Shown piece by piece: positions 17,576 to 28,576 of a stretch of 64,000 bases of DNA (position 1 is the first letter of the stretch; every line of letters starts with the position of its first letter). Position numbers and translations under genes: made by a program. The stretch lies in NCBI RefSeq assembly GCF_009792295.1, contig NZ_CP039934.1, positions 1,818,501 through 1,882,500 on the forward strand, written 5' to 3'. The notes under the pieces are model-generated. The model ran no database searches, was not told where the DNA came from, and saw only the letters and a list, made by a program, of their open reading frames with translations. This stretch comes from Myroides fluvii (GTDB taxonomy: Bacteria > Bacteroidota > Bacteroidia > Flavobacteriales > Flavobacteriaceae).

Positions 17576-18479
17576 AGATTTATACGCATATCATAGACCT
17601 GTTTTGTTAACCGAAACAGTGGATGGGTTGAATATCCGTCCCGATGGCGTTTATGTGGATGTGACATTTGGCGGTGGTGGACACTCAAGAGAAATATTGA
17701 GTCGATTAGGTGAAAATGGAAAATTGTTTGCCTTTGATCAGGATGATGATGCGGTGAAAAATGCCATTGACGATCCTCGATTTGTATTGATTAATCAAAA
17801 TTTTAGATACCTAAAGCGCTATTTGCGTTTTTATGGGGTGAGCGAGGTAGATGGGATACTGGGTGATTTAGGTGTTTCGTCGCATCAGTTTGACGTTGCA
17901 GAACGCGGTTTTTCTACTCGTTTTGCTGGAGAACTTGATATGAGAATGAACCAAAATGGGGAGTTGTCTGCTTATCATGTAGTAAATGATTACGAGGAGA
18001 AAGATTTGAGATACGTGTTGAGTGTATATGGAGAGTTGAAAAATGCGGGTGCAATGGCACATACGATTGTAAACGCAAGAGAAAACGGAGAGATAAAAGA
18101 TACAGATCAACTGAAGCAAGTGTTGTCTCGTTTCTTGCCTGCGCACAAAACAGCTAAGATATTAGCGCAAGTGTACCAAGCCATTCGAATTGAAGTGAAT
18201 CAAGAGATTGAAGTGCTAAAAGAATTGTTGGAACAAAGTGTTGAGGTGCTCAAGCCAGAAGGAAGATTAAGTGTGATTTCATATCACTCGCTAGAAGATC
18301 GATTAGTGAAGCGCTATATGAAAAATGGAATGTTTGAAGGCGAGCCAGAGCGTGATATGTTTGGAAGGTTTGAAGTTCCATTGAAACAATTAGGAAAGTT
18401 GATTGTGCCAACGGAAGAAGAAATAGCAGTAAATAACAGAGCGCGATCAGCGAAGTTGAGAATTGCAGAGAAAAAATGA
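17568..18479 (+). CDS. rsmH: 16S rRNA (cytosine-1402-N4)-methyltransferase
   Basis: A 303-residue SAM-dependent methyltransferase (MraW). It has the opening YHRPVLL, the SAM motif VDVTFGGGGHSREIL near residue 29, DGILGDLGVSSHQFD near residue 95, and the C-terminal SYHSLEDRLVKRYM near residue 240. It methylates the ribosomal P site. The ATG at 17568 overlaps the end of mraZ by eight bases, and the last codon overlaps the ftsL start. Confidence 0.95.
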   Translation: MSKDLYAYHRPVLLTETVDGLNIRPDGVYVDVTFGGGGHSREILSRLGENGKLFAFDQDDDAVKNAIDDPRFVLINQNFRYLKRYLRFYGVSEVDGILGDLGVSSHQFDVAERGFSTRFAGELDMRMNQNGELSAYHVVNDYEEKDLRYVLSVYGELKNAGAMAHTIVNARENGEIKDTDQLKQVLSRFLPAHKTAKILAQVYQAIRIEVNQEIEVLKELLEQSVEVLKPEGRLSVISYHSLEDRLVKRYMKNGMFEGEPERDMFGRFEVPLKQLGKLIVPTEEEIAVNNRARSAKLRIAEKK

Positions 18480-18835
18480 AAAAAACAATAGCAAGTCCAG
18501 TAGATGTAATTAAGGCTAAAATACTCGTTAATGAGAATTCTGCAAAAACGTGGGCCTTTATTATATATGTGATTGTGTTGGGAATGGTATTAATTGGAAA
18601 CACGCAACGATACGAATCTAAAGTGTTTAAAATTGGAAAATTAACGCATGAAGTAAAAATGCTTCGTGCTGAATTTGTCGCTACGCGATCAGAGCTAATG
18701 GAACTGAAAATGGAGTCGACGATTACGAGAAAATTAGAAGAAGAAGGAATATATCCTTCCGAAACACCGCCACAAAAGATTAAGGTGTTGAAGGAGGTAG
18801 ATAATAAAACATTTTGGAGTAAACTATGGCCCTAG
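18476..18835 (+). CDS. ftsL: FtsL-like cell division protein
   Basis: 119 residues with one transmembrane helix (about residues 25-43, WAFIIYVIVLGMVLIG) and a periplasmic part with heptad character (THEVKMLRAEFVATRSELMEL). That is the topology of FtsL, which bridges FtsQ/FtsB and the septal synthase. Sequence conservation is low, so the call relies on topology and position between rsmH and ftsI. It overlaps both neighbours (ATGA with rsmH, 10 bases with ftsI). Confidence 0.8.
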   Translation: MKKTIASPVDVIKAKILVNENSAKTWAFIIYVIVLGMVLIGNTQRYESKVFKIGKLTHEVKMLRAEFVATRSELMELKMESTITRKLEEEGIYPSETPPQKIKVLKEVDNKTFWSKLWP

Positions 18836-20838
18836 GGAACAAAAATATTTACATCAATATTTATGTCGTCACTGCAATAGTATTGTTATTAGCAGGAGGG
18901 GTGATTTATAGGATGCTGTTAATTCAAGGAGTAGAAGGAAGTGAGCTTCGCCAAAAAGCGAGAAGTGAAAACCGAGTGAAAGAGGAAATAATAGAAGCCA
19001 ATAGAGGAAATGTTTATTCTGCTGATGGAAGCTTATTAGCCACATCAGTGCCGGTCTTTGAAATACGTTTTGACGGGGTTGCTCCCAAACAAGAAAACTT
19101 CGAGAACGAAGTTAAGCCTTTAGCTGATTCGCTAGCGGTGATGTTTCACAAACCAAGCTCATATTATGAAAATATGTTGAGAAAGGGAAGAGCATCGAAA
19201 AGCCGCTATATTCTGATTGCTCGAAATTTGAGCTATGTAGAATATGTGCGAATTAAAAATTTCCCCCTTTTTAATAGAGGTGGAAATGGCGGAGGATTTA
19301 TTTCTTCTCAAAAGACTGTGCGTCAGCATCCTATAGGAAGAATCGCCAAGAGAACCATTGGGTATGAACGCAAAAATGAAGATGGAACCTTCGGAAGAGT
19401 GGGGATTGAAGGAGCTTTTACGGATTATCTCAGTGGATATGACGGTAAACGCAAAATGCAGAGTTTAGCCAAGAATCAATGGAAACCGATTAATGACGAA
19501 AATGAAATTGAACCTATCGATGGAAAAGATATCATCTCAACGATCGATGTGTACATTCAAGATATCGCGCATCATGCCTTGCTGCAATCACTAGATAAGT
19601 ATAGCGCAGATCACGGTTGTGTGATTGTAATGGAAACTAAAACAGGAGCTATTCGCGCAATTTCAAATCTAGGAAGAGATGAAAAAACAGGAGGATACTA
19701 TGAAACGGTAAACTATGCAGTGGGGGAAAAACACGAACCTGGTTCTACGTTTAAGTTAGCTTCACTCTTAGCTTTGTTGGAAAAGAAACAAATAGATACG
19801 GCTCGTGTTTACGATACCAATGAAGGAGTAGTTCGCTTTTACAATGCAAGAGTACGCGATTCTAAACGAGGAGGATATGGGAAAATTTCTTTAGCTAGAG
19901 GAATCGAATTGTCATCGAATACTGTAATTACACAAGCAGTAGATGAGGCATTTAAGAATAATCCCAAAGAGTTTACGGATTATTTAGGCACCTTGTGGAT
20001 GGATAAACCTTTAGGATTAAAGATAAAAGGAGAAGCAACACCTTATATTCCTAAACCCGGACAAAAGGGATGGAGTGGATTAGCGTTGCCTTGGATGGCT
20101 TTTGGATATGGATTATCCGTGACGCCTTTGCAAACGCTGACCTTGTATAATGCTGTAGCGAATAATGGTGAAATGGTGAAACCTTATTTTGTATCAGAAA
20201 TCAAGGAGTTTGATCAAACCATACAAAAGTTTGACAAAGTGGTGTTGAATCCGCAAATTGCCTCCCCAGATGTTATCCATCAAGCGAGAGCGATTTTAGA
20301 AAACACAGTGAAAAAAGGAACAGGGAAGAAGCTGTACTCTTCGAATTTTTCGATGGCAGGAAAAACAGGAACGGCACAAGTGAATTACGGAAAAGGAAAA
20401 GGATATGGTTCAGATATGTACTATTCTTCTTCTTTTGCAGGGTATTTTCCAGCAGATGATCCGAAATACTCTTGTATTGTTGTGATTCACAAGCCAGATC
20501 GTTCGAAAAGTTATTATGGAGCAGATGTTGCAGGACCAGTATTTAAGCGAATTGCACAGAAAATTTACACCGATGTTCCTACAACAAAGGAAATGAAAGA
20601 TTCAAATGAGGTACCTACAAGTATTCTAGATAGTTATCAATCTTTCTTAGTACAAAATCAAATGGGGCAGTCAATCATGCCTGATGTAAGAGGAATGCAA
20701 GTAATGGATGCTTTGCCTTTGCTAGAAAACTTGGGACTAAAAGTTCAAGTGAAAGGAGTCGGAAAAGTCAAAACGCAATCAATACTAACCGGACAAAAAA
20801 TAGATAAGAATCAAAAAGTAGTTTTAGAACTATCGTGA
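18826..20838 (+). CDS. ftsI: penicillin-binding protein 3, septal transpeptidase with PASTA domain
   Basis: A 670-residue class B penicillin-binding protein that crosslinks septal peptidoglycan. An N-terminal membrane anchor (residues 10-30) is followed by the dimerisation domain. The transpeptidase motifs are STFK (nucleophile Ser307), SSN near residue 365 and KTGT near residue 513. One PASTA domain (about 613-670, MPDVRGMQVMDALPLLENLG) ends the protein, as in other Bacteroidota FtsI proteins. The stop TGA overlaps the GTG start of murE. Confidence 0.95.
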   Translation: MALGNKNIYINIYVVTAIVLLLAGGVIYRMLLIQGVEGSELRQKARSENRVKEEIIEANRGNVYSADGSLLATSVPVFEIRFDGVAPKQENFENEVKPLADSLAVMFHKPSSYYENMLRKGRASKSRYILIARNLSYVEYVRIKNFPLFNRGGNGGGFISSQKTVRQHPIGRIAKRTIGYERKNEDGTFGRVGIEGAFTDYLSGYDGKRKMQSLAKNQWKPINDENEIEPIDGKDIISTIDVYIQDIAHHALLQSLDKYSADHGCVIVMETKTGAIRAISNLGRDEKTGGYYETVNYAVGEKHEPGSTFKLASLLALLEKKQIDTARVYDTNEGVVRFYNARVRDSKRGGYGKISLARGIELSSNTVITQAVDEAFKNNPKEFTDYLGTLWMDKPLGLKIKGEATPYIPKPGQKGWSGLALPWMAFGYGLSVTPLQTLTLYNAVANNGEMVKPYFVSEIKEFDQTIQKFDKVVLNPQIASPDVIHQARAILENTVKKGTGKKLYSSNFSMAGKTGTAQVNYGKGKGYGSDMYYSSSFAGYFPADDPKYSCIVVIHKPDRSKSYYGADVAGPVFKRIAQKIYTDVPTTKEMKDSNEVPTSILDSYQSFLVQNQMGQSIMPDVRGMQVMDALPLLENLGLKVQVKGVGKVKTQSILTGQKIDKNQKVVLELS

Positions 20839-22289
20839 AAAAGATAAAAGACATAGTATACAAAGTAGAAATACAGTCTATTGTTGGGTCGACAGATGCA
20901 GCAATAGACCAGTTGACTTTTGACTCTCGTCAAGTAAAGGCAAATACGTTGTTTATTGCAATAGTAGGTGAAGTGATGGATGGGCATGCGTATATCAGGC
21001 AAGCAATTGATCAAGGAGCAAGTGCTATTGTATGTCAAGTGTTACCTAGTGATTTGGTAGAAGGAGTCGTTTATATTGTAGTTGAAGATAGCAATAGAGC
21101 ATTAGCAATTATTGCCGCTAATTTCTATGACAATCCTTCGCGAAAATTAAAATTAGTAGGTGTAACAGGTACCAATGGAAAGACCACAATAGCAACCTTG
21201 TTGTACAAGATGTTTAGCAGTTTAGGTTATAAAACTGGATTGCTGTCAACGGTGAATATTCGCATTGGAGAAGACCTATATGAAACATCACATACAACGC
21301 CTGATTCTATTACGATTAATGCGTATTTGAATCAGATGGTAGAAGAAGGATGTGAGTTTTGTTTTATGGAAGTGAGTTCACATGGTGTGGTTCAACATCG
21401 CACATTCGGACTTCATTTTGAAGGGGGAGTTTTTACGAATCTAACCCATGATCATCTAGATTATCACAAAACATTCGCAGCGTATCGCGACGCAAAAAAA
21501 ACGTTCTTTGATCAGTTGGGTAAAACGAGTTTTGCCTTGACGAATTTAGACGATAAAAATGGCTCTGTAATGGTGCAAAATACCCAAGCTAAAGTTTGTA
21601 CGTACGCCTTGAAAAACATGGCAGATTACAAAGGACAAATCTTAGAAAGCCAATTCTCTGGAATGTTGATGAAAATCAACCAACAAGAGTTGTGGGTACA
21701 GCTTATCGGCGCATTCAATGCCTCAAATTTGTTAGCTGTATTTGGCAGTGCGGTTGCTTTAGGAGTGCCGCAAGAAGAAGCGTTGATCCACTTGAGCAAG
21801 TTAACGAGTGTGGAAGGTCGTTTTCAATATATTGTCTCGTCTAAAAACGTGACTGCAATTGTTGATTATGCCCATACTCCCGATGCTTTGGCTAATGTCA
21901 TCGCTACGATTAATACGATCCGTACCAATAACGAACAACTGATTACAGTTGTGGGTTGTGGAGGAAATAGAGATAAAACAAAACGCCCAGAAATGGGGAA
22001 AATAGCATCTGATTTAAGTAATAGAGTCATCTTTACTTCAGATAATCCTCGATTCGAGGAACCCGCTGCTATCTTAGAAGATATAGAAGCAGGTGTGGAG
22101 CCACAAAACAAAATGAAAACTGTTGTGGTAGAGGATCGAAAACAAGCCATTAAATTAGCTTGTCAACAGGCCGTTGCCGGTGATATTATACTAATCGCAG
22201 GGAAAGGACACGAAACGTATCAAGAGATCAAAGGAGTAAGAAGTCATTTTAGTGACTTGGAAATAGTAAAGGAGTTTTTAGAACTATAG
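20835..22289 (+). CDS. murE: UDP-N-acetylmuramoyl-tripeptide synthetase (diaminopimelate-adding)
   Basis: A 484-residue Mur ligase that adds the third stem-peptide residue. The ATP loop GVTGTNGKTT is near residue 112, HTTPDS near 155, and CGGNRDKTKRP near 380. The segment SDNPRFEEP near residue 399 corresponds to the DNPR motif linked to meso-diaminopimelate specificity, although RFEEP differs slightly from the classic DNPRxE form. The GTG start is supported by family-like N-terminal spacing (KDIVYKVEIQSIVGS) and by its overlap with ftsI. Confidence 0.94.
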   Translation: MKKIKDIVYKVEIQSIVGSTDAAIDQLTFDSRQVKANTLFIAIVGEVMDGHAYIRQAIDQGASAIVCQVLPSDLVEGVVYIVVEDSNRALAIIAANFYDNPSRKLKLVGVTGTNGKTTIATLLYKMFSSLGYKTGLLSTVNIRIGEDLYETSHTTPDSITINAYLNQMVEEGCEFCFMEVSSHGVVQHRTFGLHFEGGVFTNLTHDHLDYHKTFAAYRDAKKTFFDQLGKTSFALTNLDDKNGSVMVQNTQAKVCTYALKNMADYKGQILESQFSGMLMKINQQELWVQLIGAFNASNLLAVFGSAVALGVPQEEALIHLSKLTSVEGRFQYIVSSKNVTAIVDYAHTPDALANVIATINTIRTNNEQLITVVGCGGNRDKTKRPEMGKIASDLSNRVIFTSDNPRFEEPAAILEDIEAGVEPQNKMKTVVVEDRKQAIKLACQQAVAGDIILIAGKGHETYQEIKGVRSHFSDLEIVKEFLEL

Positions 22290-22304
22290 AAAAGAAAAAT
22301 AGTT

Positions 22305-23516
22305 ATGTTGTATTACGTATTTCAATACTTAGAGAGTTTTTTCAAGATACCTGGAGCAGGTGTGTTCCAGTATATTACGTTTCGTTCAGGTATGGCGATG
22401 ATCTTCTCTTTGTTGATCTCAATTATCTACGGAAAGCGCATTATTGAACGCTTGCGAAGAATGCAAATTGGTGAAACAGTTAGAGAACTAGGTTTAGAAG
22501 GACAAAAAGAAAAAGCTGGTACTCCAACAATGGGTGGAATTATCATTATTGTAGCAACCTTAATCCCTGTATTATTGTTTGCTAAATTGGATAATATCTA
22601 TGTGTTGTTGTTGATTCTGACAACCCTTTGGATGGGAGCGATCGGATTTTTAGACGATTATATTAAAGTATTTAAAAAAGATAAGGAAGGATTAAAAGGA
22701 AGATTTAAAGTTGTAGGACAAGTAGGGCTAGGGCTTATTGTTGGTTCGGTCTTGTATTTCAGTCCCGCTGTAACCGTACGTGAAGTACCCGCAAAACACA
22801 TGTTGAGCGAAGTAGCAGTGAGTCAATACGATGTAAAATCTACTGCAACGACGATTCCCTTCTTTAAAAATAACGAGTTTGATTACAGCATGTTAATCAG
22901 TTGGATGGGAGAAGGAGCACAAGATTATGCTTGGTTGATCTTTATTCCCATCGTGATTTTTATTGTTACAGCCGTATCAAATGGGGCTAATTTAACAGAT
23001 GGTATTGATGGTTTGGCCGCTGGTACCTCTGCGATATCCACCTTTGTGTTGGGTATTTTTGCCTTTATATCAGGAAACGTGATTTTTGCCAATTATCTCG
23101 ATATCATGTATATCCCGAATTCAGGTGAGATGACGGTCTTTGTCTCCGCTTTTATTGGAGCACTGATTGGATTCTTGTGGTATAATACCTTTCCTGCTCA
23201 AGTGTTTATGGGCGATACAGGAAGTTTAACTATAGGGGGGATTATTGCCGTTTTGGCGATAGCTGTGCGCAAAGAACTGTTGATTCCTGTGTTGTGTGCG
23301 GTGTTTTTCGCAGAAACACTATCTGTTGTATTACAAGTGAGTTATTTCAAATACACCAAAAATAAATGGGGGGAAGGAAAGCGAATGTTTTTAATGGCGC
23401 CTTTGCATCACCACTTCCAAAAGAAAGGATACCACGAAAGTAAAATCGTTACTCGTTTCTGGATTATAGCCATTCTTTTAGGGGTATTTTGTGTGATTTC
23501 ATTAAAACTGAGATAA
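22305..23516 (+). CDS. mraY: phospho-N-acetylmuramoyl-pentapeptide-transferase
   Basis: A 403-residue polytopic membrane enzyme that makes lipid I from UDP-MurNAc-pentapeptide and undecaprenyl phosphate. It has about ten transmembrane helices and the family motifs GTPTMGG near residue 73, FLDDYIK near residue 111, [12 protein letters not shown] near residue 227, FMGDTGSL near residue 305, and the HHHFQ metal motif near residue 366. It begins 15 bases after murE. Confidence 0.97.
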   Translation: MLYYVFQYLESFFKIPGAGVFQYITFRSGMAMIFSLLISIIYGKRIIERLRRMQIGETVRELGLEGQKEKAGTPTMGGIIIIVATLIPVLLFAKLDNIYVLLLILTTLWMGAIGFLDDYIKVFKKDKEGLKGRFKVVGQVGLGLIVGSVLYFSPAVTVREVPAKHMLSEVAVSQYDVKSTATTIPFFKNNEFDYSMLISWMGEGAQDYAWLIFIPIVIFIVTAVSNGANLTDGIDGLAAGTSAISTFVLGIFAFISGNVIFANYLDIMYIPNSGEMTVFVSAFIGALIGFLWYNTFPAQVFMGDTGSLTIGGIIAVLAIAVRKELLIPVLCAVFFAETLSVVLQVSYFKYTKNKWGEGKRMFLMAPLHHHFQKKGYHESKIVTRFWIIAILLGVFCVISLKLR

Positions 23517-23520
23517 AGAC

Positions 23521-24852
23521 ATGAGAGTGGTTGTTTTAGGTGGAGCAGAAAGTGGTGTTGGAACAGCTTTGTTAGCTGTAGAAAAGGGATATGATGTTTT
23601 CGTTTCAGATTATGGAATTATCCAAGAAAAATATAAAGAAGTTCTTATAAATAATGCAATCGATTGGGAAGAACAGCAACATACTGAAGCAAAAATAGTA
23701 AATGCAGACGTGGTGGTAAAAAGCCCTGGAATACCAGATAAGACACCAATCGTAAAAAAAATAGTGGCAAAGGGAATTAAAGTGATTTCTGAGATAGAGT
23801 TTGCTTATCCTTTTAATGAGATGTTGTCGGTAGCTATTACGGGAAGTAATGGAAAAACGACAACTACGATGTTAACGTATCACATATTGAAACAAGGCGG
23901 ACTTGATGTCGGTATAGGTGGAAATATTGGTCAAAGTTATGCGGAGCAAGTGAAGGTGGATCCTGCAAAATGTTATGTTTTGGAGTTAAGTAGTTTTCAA
24001 TTAGATGGTATAGAAACCTATAGACCCCATATTGCAGTAATCACTAATATTAGTCCAGATCATTTAGATCGATATGACTATAAATACGAGAATTATATCG
24101 CCTCGAAATTTCGAATTACGATGAATCAGACCGAAGAGGATTATTTGATTTATGATTATGACGATGTGGAAATTCAGAAATGGTTGAGCGAACACGAGGT
24201 AAAAGCACGTAAAATGCCTTTTTCTATTAAACATAAACTAGAAGAAGGGGCTTATGTGGAAGACGATAAAATTATAGTGAATATGAGTGATGAAAAATTT
24301 GTATTACCTATTAAGGAAGTGGCTCTCGAAGGGATGCACAACTTAAAAAATGTTATGGCAGCAACAACAATAGCGCAGTTAAAGCGAATTAGGAAAAATG
24401 TAATACGTGAAAGTTTGTCTGATTTTCAAGGAGTAGAGCATCGTTTAGAAAAAGTGCTGAAATTAGAAAACGTTCAATATATTAACGATTCGAAAGCAAC
24501 CAATGTAAACGCTACTTTTTTTGCTTTAGAAAGCATGAAAACACCAACGGTTTGGATTGTTGGAGGAGTGGACAAGGGAAATGATTACGATGAGTTGATG
24601 CCTTTAGTGCGTGAAAAAGTAAAAGCAATTGTTTGTTTGGGACTAGATAACCAAAAAATAAAAGCGGCTTACGAAAAGGTTGTAGACGATTTAGTCGAAG
24701 TACAATCCATGCACGATGCCGTGGTTCAAGCAAAAGCTTTAGCTGAAGGCGGAGATACTGTTTTACTGTCACCCGCTTGTGCAAGTTTCGACTTGTTTAC
24801 GAGTTATGAAGACAGAGGGAAGCAGTTCAAGGAAGAAGTAATGAAATTATAA
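23521..24852 (+). CDS. murD: UDP-N-acetylmuramoyl-L-alanine:D-glutamate ligase
   Basis: A 443-residue cytoplasmic Mur ligase. It has an N-terminal Rossmann-like GGAESGVG, the ATP loop ITGSNGKTTTT near residue 108, ELSSFQLD near 154, and NDSKATNVNAT near 322. It adds D-glutamate to UDP-MurNAc-L-Ala. It starts four bases after mraY. Confidence 0.96.
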   Translation: MRVVVLGGAESGVGTALLAVEKGYDVFVSDYGIIQEKYKEVLINNAIDWEEQQHTEAKIVNADVVVKSPGIPDKTPIVKKIVAKGIKVISEIEFAYPFNEMLSVAITGSNGKTTTTMLTYHILKQGGLDVGIGGNIGQSYAEQVKVDPAKCYVLELSSFQLDGIETYRPHIAVITNISPDHLDRYDYKYENYIASKFRITMNQTEEDYLIYDYDDVEIQKWLSEHEVKARKMPFSIKHKLEEGAYVEDDKIIVNMSDEKFVLPIKEVALEGMHNLKNVMAATTIAQLKRIRKNVIRESLSDFQGVEHRLEKVLKLENVQYINDSKATNVNATFFALESMKTPTVWIVGGVDKGNDYDELMPLVREKVKAIVCLGLDNQKIKAAYEKVVDDLVEVQSMHDAVVQAKALAEGGDTVLLSPACASFDLFTSYEDRGKQFKEEVMKL

Positions 24853-24872
24853 TATAGCTAAATTAGAGGTAG

Positions 24873-26117
24873 ATGATGAAAAAATTACTTTCATTATTAC
24901 ACGGAGATAAGATTATATGGGCATTAGCAATTTTATTGGCCATGCTCTCTTTTTTACCCGTTTATAGTGCAAGTACGAATCTAGTTTATACCATCGGAAC
25001 AGGAAAGGCAACCACCGATTATTTGTTTCGACATTTCGTTCATTTATTTATTGGAATTTGCATCATGTGGTATTTTCACAAAAGAGACTATGCACTCTTT
25101 CGGAAAATAGCTATTATCGGTATGCCCGTTATTGCTCTACTATTGCTTTATACCTTACTAAAGGGAAATACAATTGGAGGTGCTAATGCCAGTAGATGGC
25201 TGAAAATTCCCTTGTTGGGACAGTTTCAACCTTCTTCTACAGCAGCAATAATCTTGCTGACGTATGTGGCCCAATATTTAACGGGGATTAAAGATGAAGT
25301 AGTGTCGTTTAAAACATCCTTTTGGCAATTATGGGTTCCTGTATTAGTCATCATAGGATTGATTTTACCGGCGAACTTCTCTACGGCTGCCTTGATCTTT
25401 TGCATGGTTTGCGTTTTAGTGTTTATTGGAAAATATCCCTTTAAATACTTGATAACCATCATCGGAATTGGCGCCTGTGGTATTGTTTTGTTTGTATTAG
25501 TGGCCAAAGCTTTTCCAGGGGCATTTCCCAATCGTGTGGATACTTGGATTAGTCGTATTGATCGCTTTACAGGACCCGATGATGGAACACGAGATTTGTA
25601 TCAAGTCGAAAATGCTAAAATGGCCATCGCCAATGGTGGATTATTCGGAGTAGGACCCGGTAAAAGTGTATTGAAAAACTTTTTACCTCAGTCGTCTTCC
25701 GATTTTATCTTTGCCATCATTGTCGAAGAATGGGGATTGTTCGGTGGGTTAACCATCCTGGGAATTTATCTCTTGCTGTTTTATCGCTTTTTGATTGCAG
25801 TTCATAAAGCACCTACGCTCTTCGGAAAGTTATTAGTTGCCGGATTGGGATTCTATCTCATTTTTCAGGCGCTAATTAATATGGGAGTAGCGGTTTCTCT
25901 TTTGCCTACAACAGGGCAAGCCTTACCGCTTGTCAGCAGTGGAGGAACAGCTATTTGGATGACGTGTTTCGCCATTGCTGTTATCTTGAGTGTAACCAAG
26001 AAAGAAGCAGAAATACAAGCCGAAGAACAAAAGAAAAAAGAAGAAGAAGCGCTTGAACAAGAAATGTTACACGATTTACATTTAGAACGATTAGAAAAAA
26101 ATAGTATAGAAGAATAA
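24873..26117 (+). CDS. ftsW: SEDS-family septal glycosyltransferase FtsW
   Basis: A 414-residue polytopic SEDS protein that polymerises lipid II at the septum with FtsI. About ten transmembrane segments are visible, with family motifs [12 protein letters not shown] near residue 108 and [15 protein letters not shown] near residue 346. A charged coiled-coil tail ([21 protein letters not shown]) is cytoplasmic. A second ATG one codon in is also possible. Confidence 0.95.
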   Translation: MMKKLLSLLHGDKIIWALAILLAMLSFLPVYSASTNLVYTIGTGKATTDYLFRHFVHLFIGICIMWYFHKRDYALFRKIAIIGMPVIALLLLYTLLKGNTIGGANASRWLKIPLLGQFQPSSTAAIILLTYVAQYLTGIKDEVVSFKTSFWQLWVPVLVIIGLILPANFSTAALIFCMVCVLVFIGKYPFKYLITIIGIGACGIVLFVLVAKAFPGAFPNRVDTWISRIDRFTGPDDGTRDLYQVENAKMAIANGGLFGVGPGKSVLKNFLPQSSSDFIFAIIVEEWGLFGGLTILGIYLLLFYRFLIAVHKAPTLFGKLLVAGLGFYLIFQALINMGVAVSLLPTTGQALPLVSSGGTAIWMTCFAIAVILSVTKKEAEIQAEEQKKKEEEALEQEMLHDLHLERLEKNSIEE

Positions 26118-26124
26118 AAAGCAA

Positions 26125-27219
26125 ATGGAACGCAAACCGAAGTTTATTGTAAGTGGAGGAGGAACAGGGGGACATATCTTTCCTGCATTGGCAATTGCCG
26201 ATGAATTGAAAGTGAGATTTCCCAATGCCGATATTCTTTTTGTAGGGGCAGAAGGCAAAATGGAAATGCAACGCGTACCTGAAGCAGGCTATCCGATTGA
26301 AGGCTTGTGGATTTCGGGAATTCAACGCAAATTGACCCTAGACAATCTGATGTTTCCCTTTAAGCTCCTAAGTAGCTTGAAGAAATCGAGAAAGATTGTC
26401 AAAGCCTTTCAACCGGATGTTGTCATTGGAACAGGAGGATTCGCCAGCGGTGCTGTTGTAAAAGTAGCCGCAGGAAAAGGAATTCCCACCTTGGTTCAAG
26501 AACAGAATTCATTTCCTGGAATTACGAATAAACTCTTGGGAAAAGAAGTAGACAAGATTTGTGTAGCTTACGATGGATTGGAGCAATTCTTTCCAAAGCA
26601 CAAAATAATAAAAACAGGTAATCCAGTACGACAAGGATTGCTAAACGTGGCATCGAAAAGAGAAGAAGGCCTTGCTTATTTTGGATTGGATCAATCGAAA
26701 AATACGCTATTGGTTATTGGAGGTAGTCTAGGTGCACGTAGAATGAATCAGTTGATCGAGGAACAACTGCCGTTATTTGAAGAAATGGGAATACAGTTGA
26801 TCTGGCAATGTGGAAAATTCTACTACGAAGAGTACAAAAAATACGAATCGACAGGTGTAAAGGTTCGCGCCTTTTTAGATCGAATGGATTTCGCTTATGC
26901 CGCAGCAGATAGTATTATCTCACGCGCAGGAGCATCATCCGTATCTGAGCTTGCATTAGTTGGAAAGGCAGTGATATTCATTCCCTCTCCTAATGTGGCT
27001 GAAGATCATCAAACCAAAAATGCGAGAAGCATCGTGGAAAAAGATGCCGCACTTTTGATTAAAGAAAGCGAGTTAAGTGAAAAGTTTGTAGAAACATTCA
27101 AAGACTTGTTGAACGACAAAGAAAAACAAAGGGAACTGGGACGCAATTTTAGAACATTAGCTTTGCCCCAAGCCACAAAGGATATAGTAGATCAGATCGT
27201 AGAATTAATGAAGAAGTAA
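26125..27219 (+). CDS. murG: UDP-N-acetylglucosamine:lipid I N-acetylglucosaminyltransferase
   Basis: A 364-residue GT-B glycosyltransferase that makes lipid II at the inner face of the membrane. It has the glycine-rich [12 protein letters not shown] at residues 10-21, GTGGFASG near residue 98, [11 protein letters not shown] near 198, and the donor-site [11 protein letters not shown] near 267. It begins seven bases after ftsW. Confidence 0.97.
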   Translation: MERKPKFIVSGGGTGGHIFPALAIADELKVRFPNADILFVGAEGKMEMQRVPEAGYPIEGLWISGIQRKLTLDNLMFPFKLLSSLKKSRKIVKAFQPDVVIGTGGFASGAVVKVAAGKGIPTLVQEQNSFPGITNKLLGKEVDKICVAYDGLEQFFPKHKIIKTGNPVRQGLLNVASKREEGLAYFGLDQSKNTLLVIGGSLGARRMNQLIEEQLPLFEEMGIQLIWQCGKFYYEEYKKYESTGVKVRAFLDRMDFAYAAADSIISRAGASSVSELALVGKAVIFIPSPNVAEDHQTKNARSIVEKDAALLIKESELSEKFVETFKDLLNDKEKQRELGRNFRTLALPQATKDIVDQIVELMKK

Positions 27220-27222
27220 GAA

Positions 27223-28572
27223 ATGGATATGAATAGCATTAAGAGCGTTTATTTTATTGGAATAGGAGGCATCGGTATGAGTGCCTTGGCTCGTTATTTT
27301 AAATTCATGGGAAAAGAAGTAGCTGGATATGATAAAGTATCTACGCAATTGACACAAGAATTAGAAGCCGCTGGAATTGAAATTCACTATGAAGATACTA
27401 TTGATTTAATCGGCGCAAATTATAAAGAAGTAGCCTCAACGTTGGTTGTTGTTACACCAGCGGTTCCTCAGGAACACACAGAGTGGAATTATTTCAAATC
27501 CAATCAATTTGAAATTAAAAAACGCTCAGAAGTGTTGGGAATTATTACCAAAGATACCTACTGCTTTGCAGTGGCGGGTACACATGGTAAAACGACGACG
27601 ACAAGTATTTTAGGGCATTTGTTGTTTCAAGCTGGACTAGATGTTACCGCATTTGTAGGGGGAGTAGTTGAAAACTACCAAACCAATTTAATCGGAAGCG
27701 GTAAAACGATTACAGTAGTAGAAGCAGATGAGTTTGATCGTTCTTTTTTGCGTTTGTTCCCCAATGTAGCCTGTATCACTTCAACAGAAGCGGATCACTT
27801 GGATATATTTGGAACCGCAGAGGAAATGTTGGTTGCTTTTGAGGATTTTGCTCATCGTTTACCCGATGCAAATAAGTTATTTGTGACAGAAGCGGTAGGT
27901 TTAGACGGAATTCGAGTAGGATTTGGTGCGGATTGCAGCTATCAAGCGAAAAATATAAAAGTAGTAAACGGTTGGTATGTGTTTGATATAGCAACACCAA
28001 AAGAAACTATTCACGAAGTTTCATTTGGTTTGCCAGGAAGACACAATTTATCCAATGCGTTGATGGCTTTTGCCATGGCAAGTGATTACGGAGTAGATAC
28101 GCAGCAGTTGGTCGAAGGGTTGAAAAGCTTCCGCGGTGTAAGACGAAGATTCTCGTATAAAATTAGACGAGAAGATTTGATTTACATCGATGATTATGCC
28201 CATCATCCAACTGAAATTAAAGCCGCAAGTCAGGCCGTTCACGAAATGCACGGAGATAAAAAGATTGTTGCAGTATTTCAACCCCACTTGTACAGTAGAA
28301 CAAGGGATTTTTTGGATGAATTCGCTTCAGCACTTTCAACGTTTGACAATGTTATTTTGTTAGATATTTATCCCGCTCGAGAATTGCCTATTGAAGGGGT
28401 TACCTCGGCCAAAATATTAGAGCAACTAACCTCTAAAGAGAAACATTTAGTTGCCAAAGAAGATTTGATTACACATTTAAAAGCATCAGATGCTGAAATT
28501 ATCCTGACTATTGGTGCGGGTGATATTGGAGAAATGGTGCAAGACATAAAAATAGCTTTAGAAGAAAAATAA
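27223..28572 (+). CDS. murC: UDP-N-acetylmuramate:L-alanine ligase
   Basis: A 449-residue Mur ligase that adds the first stem residue. It has the N-terminal FIGIGGIGMSALA, the ATP loop AGTHGKTTTTS near residue 119, EADEFDRSFL near 172, and DDYAHHPTEI near 323. A start at 27229 (second Met) is also possible. It is three bases from murG. Confidence 0.97.
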   Translation: MDMNSIKSVYFIGIGGIGMSALARYFKFMGKEVAGYDKVSTQLTQELEAAGIEIHYEDTIDLIGANYKEVASTLVVVTPAVPQEHTEWNYFKSNQFEIKKRSEVLGIITKDTYCFAVAGTHGKTTTTSILGHLLFQAGLDVTAFVGGVVENYQTNLIGSGKTITVVEADEFDRSFLRLFPNVACITSTEADHLDIFGTAEEMLVAFEDFAHRLPDANKLFVTEAVGLDGIRVGFGADCSYQAKNIKVVNGWYVFDIATPKETIHEVSFGLPGRHNLSNALMAFAMASDYGVDTQQLVEGLKSFRGVRRRFSYKIRREDLIYIDDYAHHPTEIKAASQAVHEMHGDKKIVAVFQPHLYSRTRDFLDEFASALSTFDNVILLDIYPARELPIEGVTSAKILEQLTSKEKHLVAKEDLITHLKASDAEIILTIGAGDIGEMVQDIKIALEEK

Positions 28573-28576
28573 AAAA

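Noticed and set aside
16948..17688. Minus-strand open frame of 246 codons over mraZ
   Set aside because: It is antisense to mraZ and rsmH and has low-complexity composition typical of a shadow frame.
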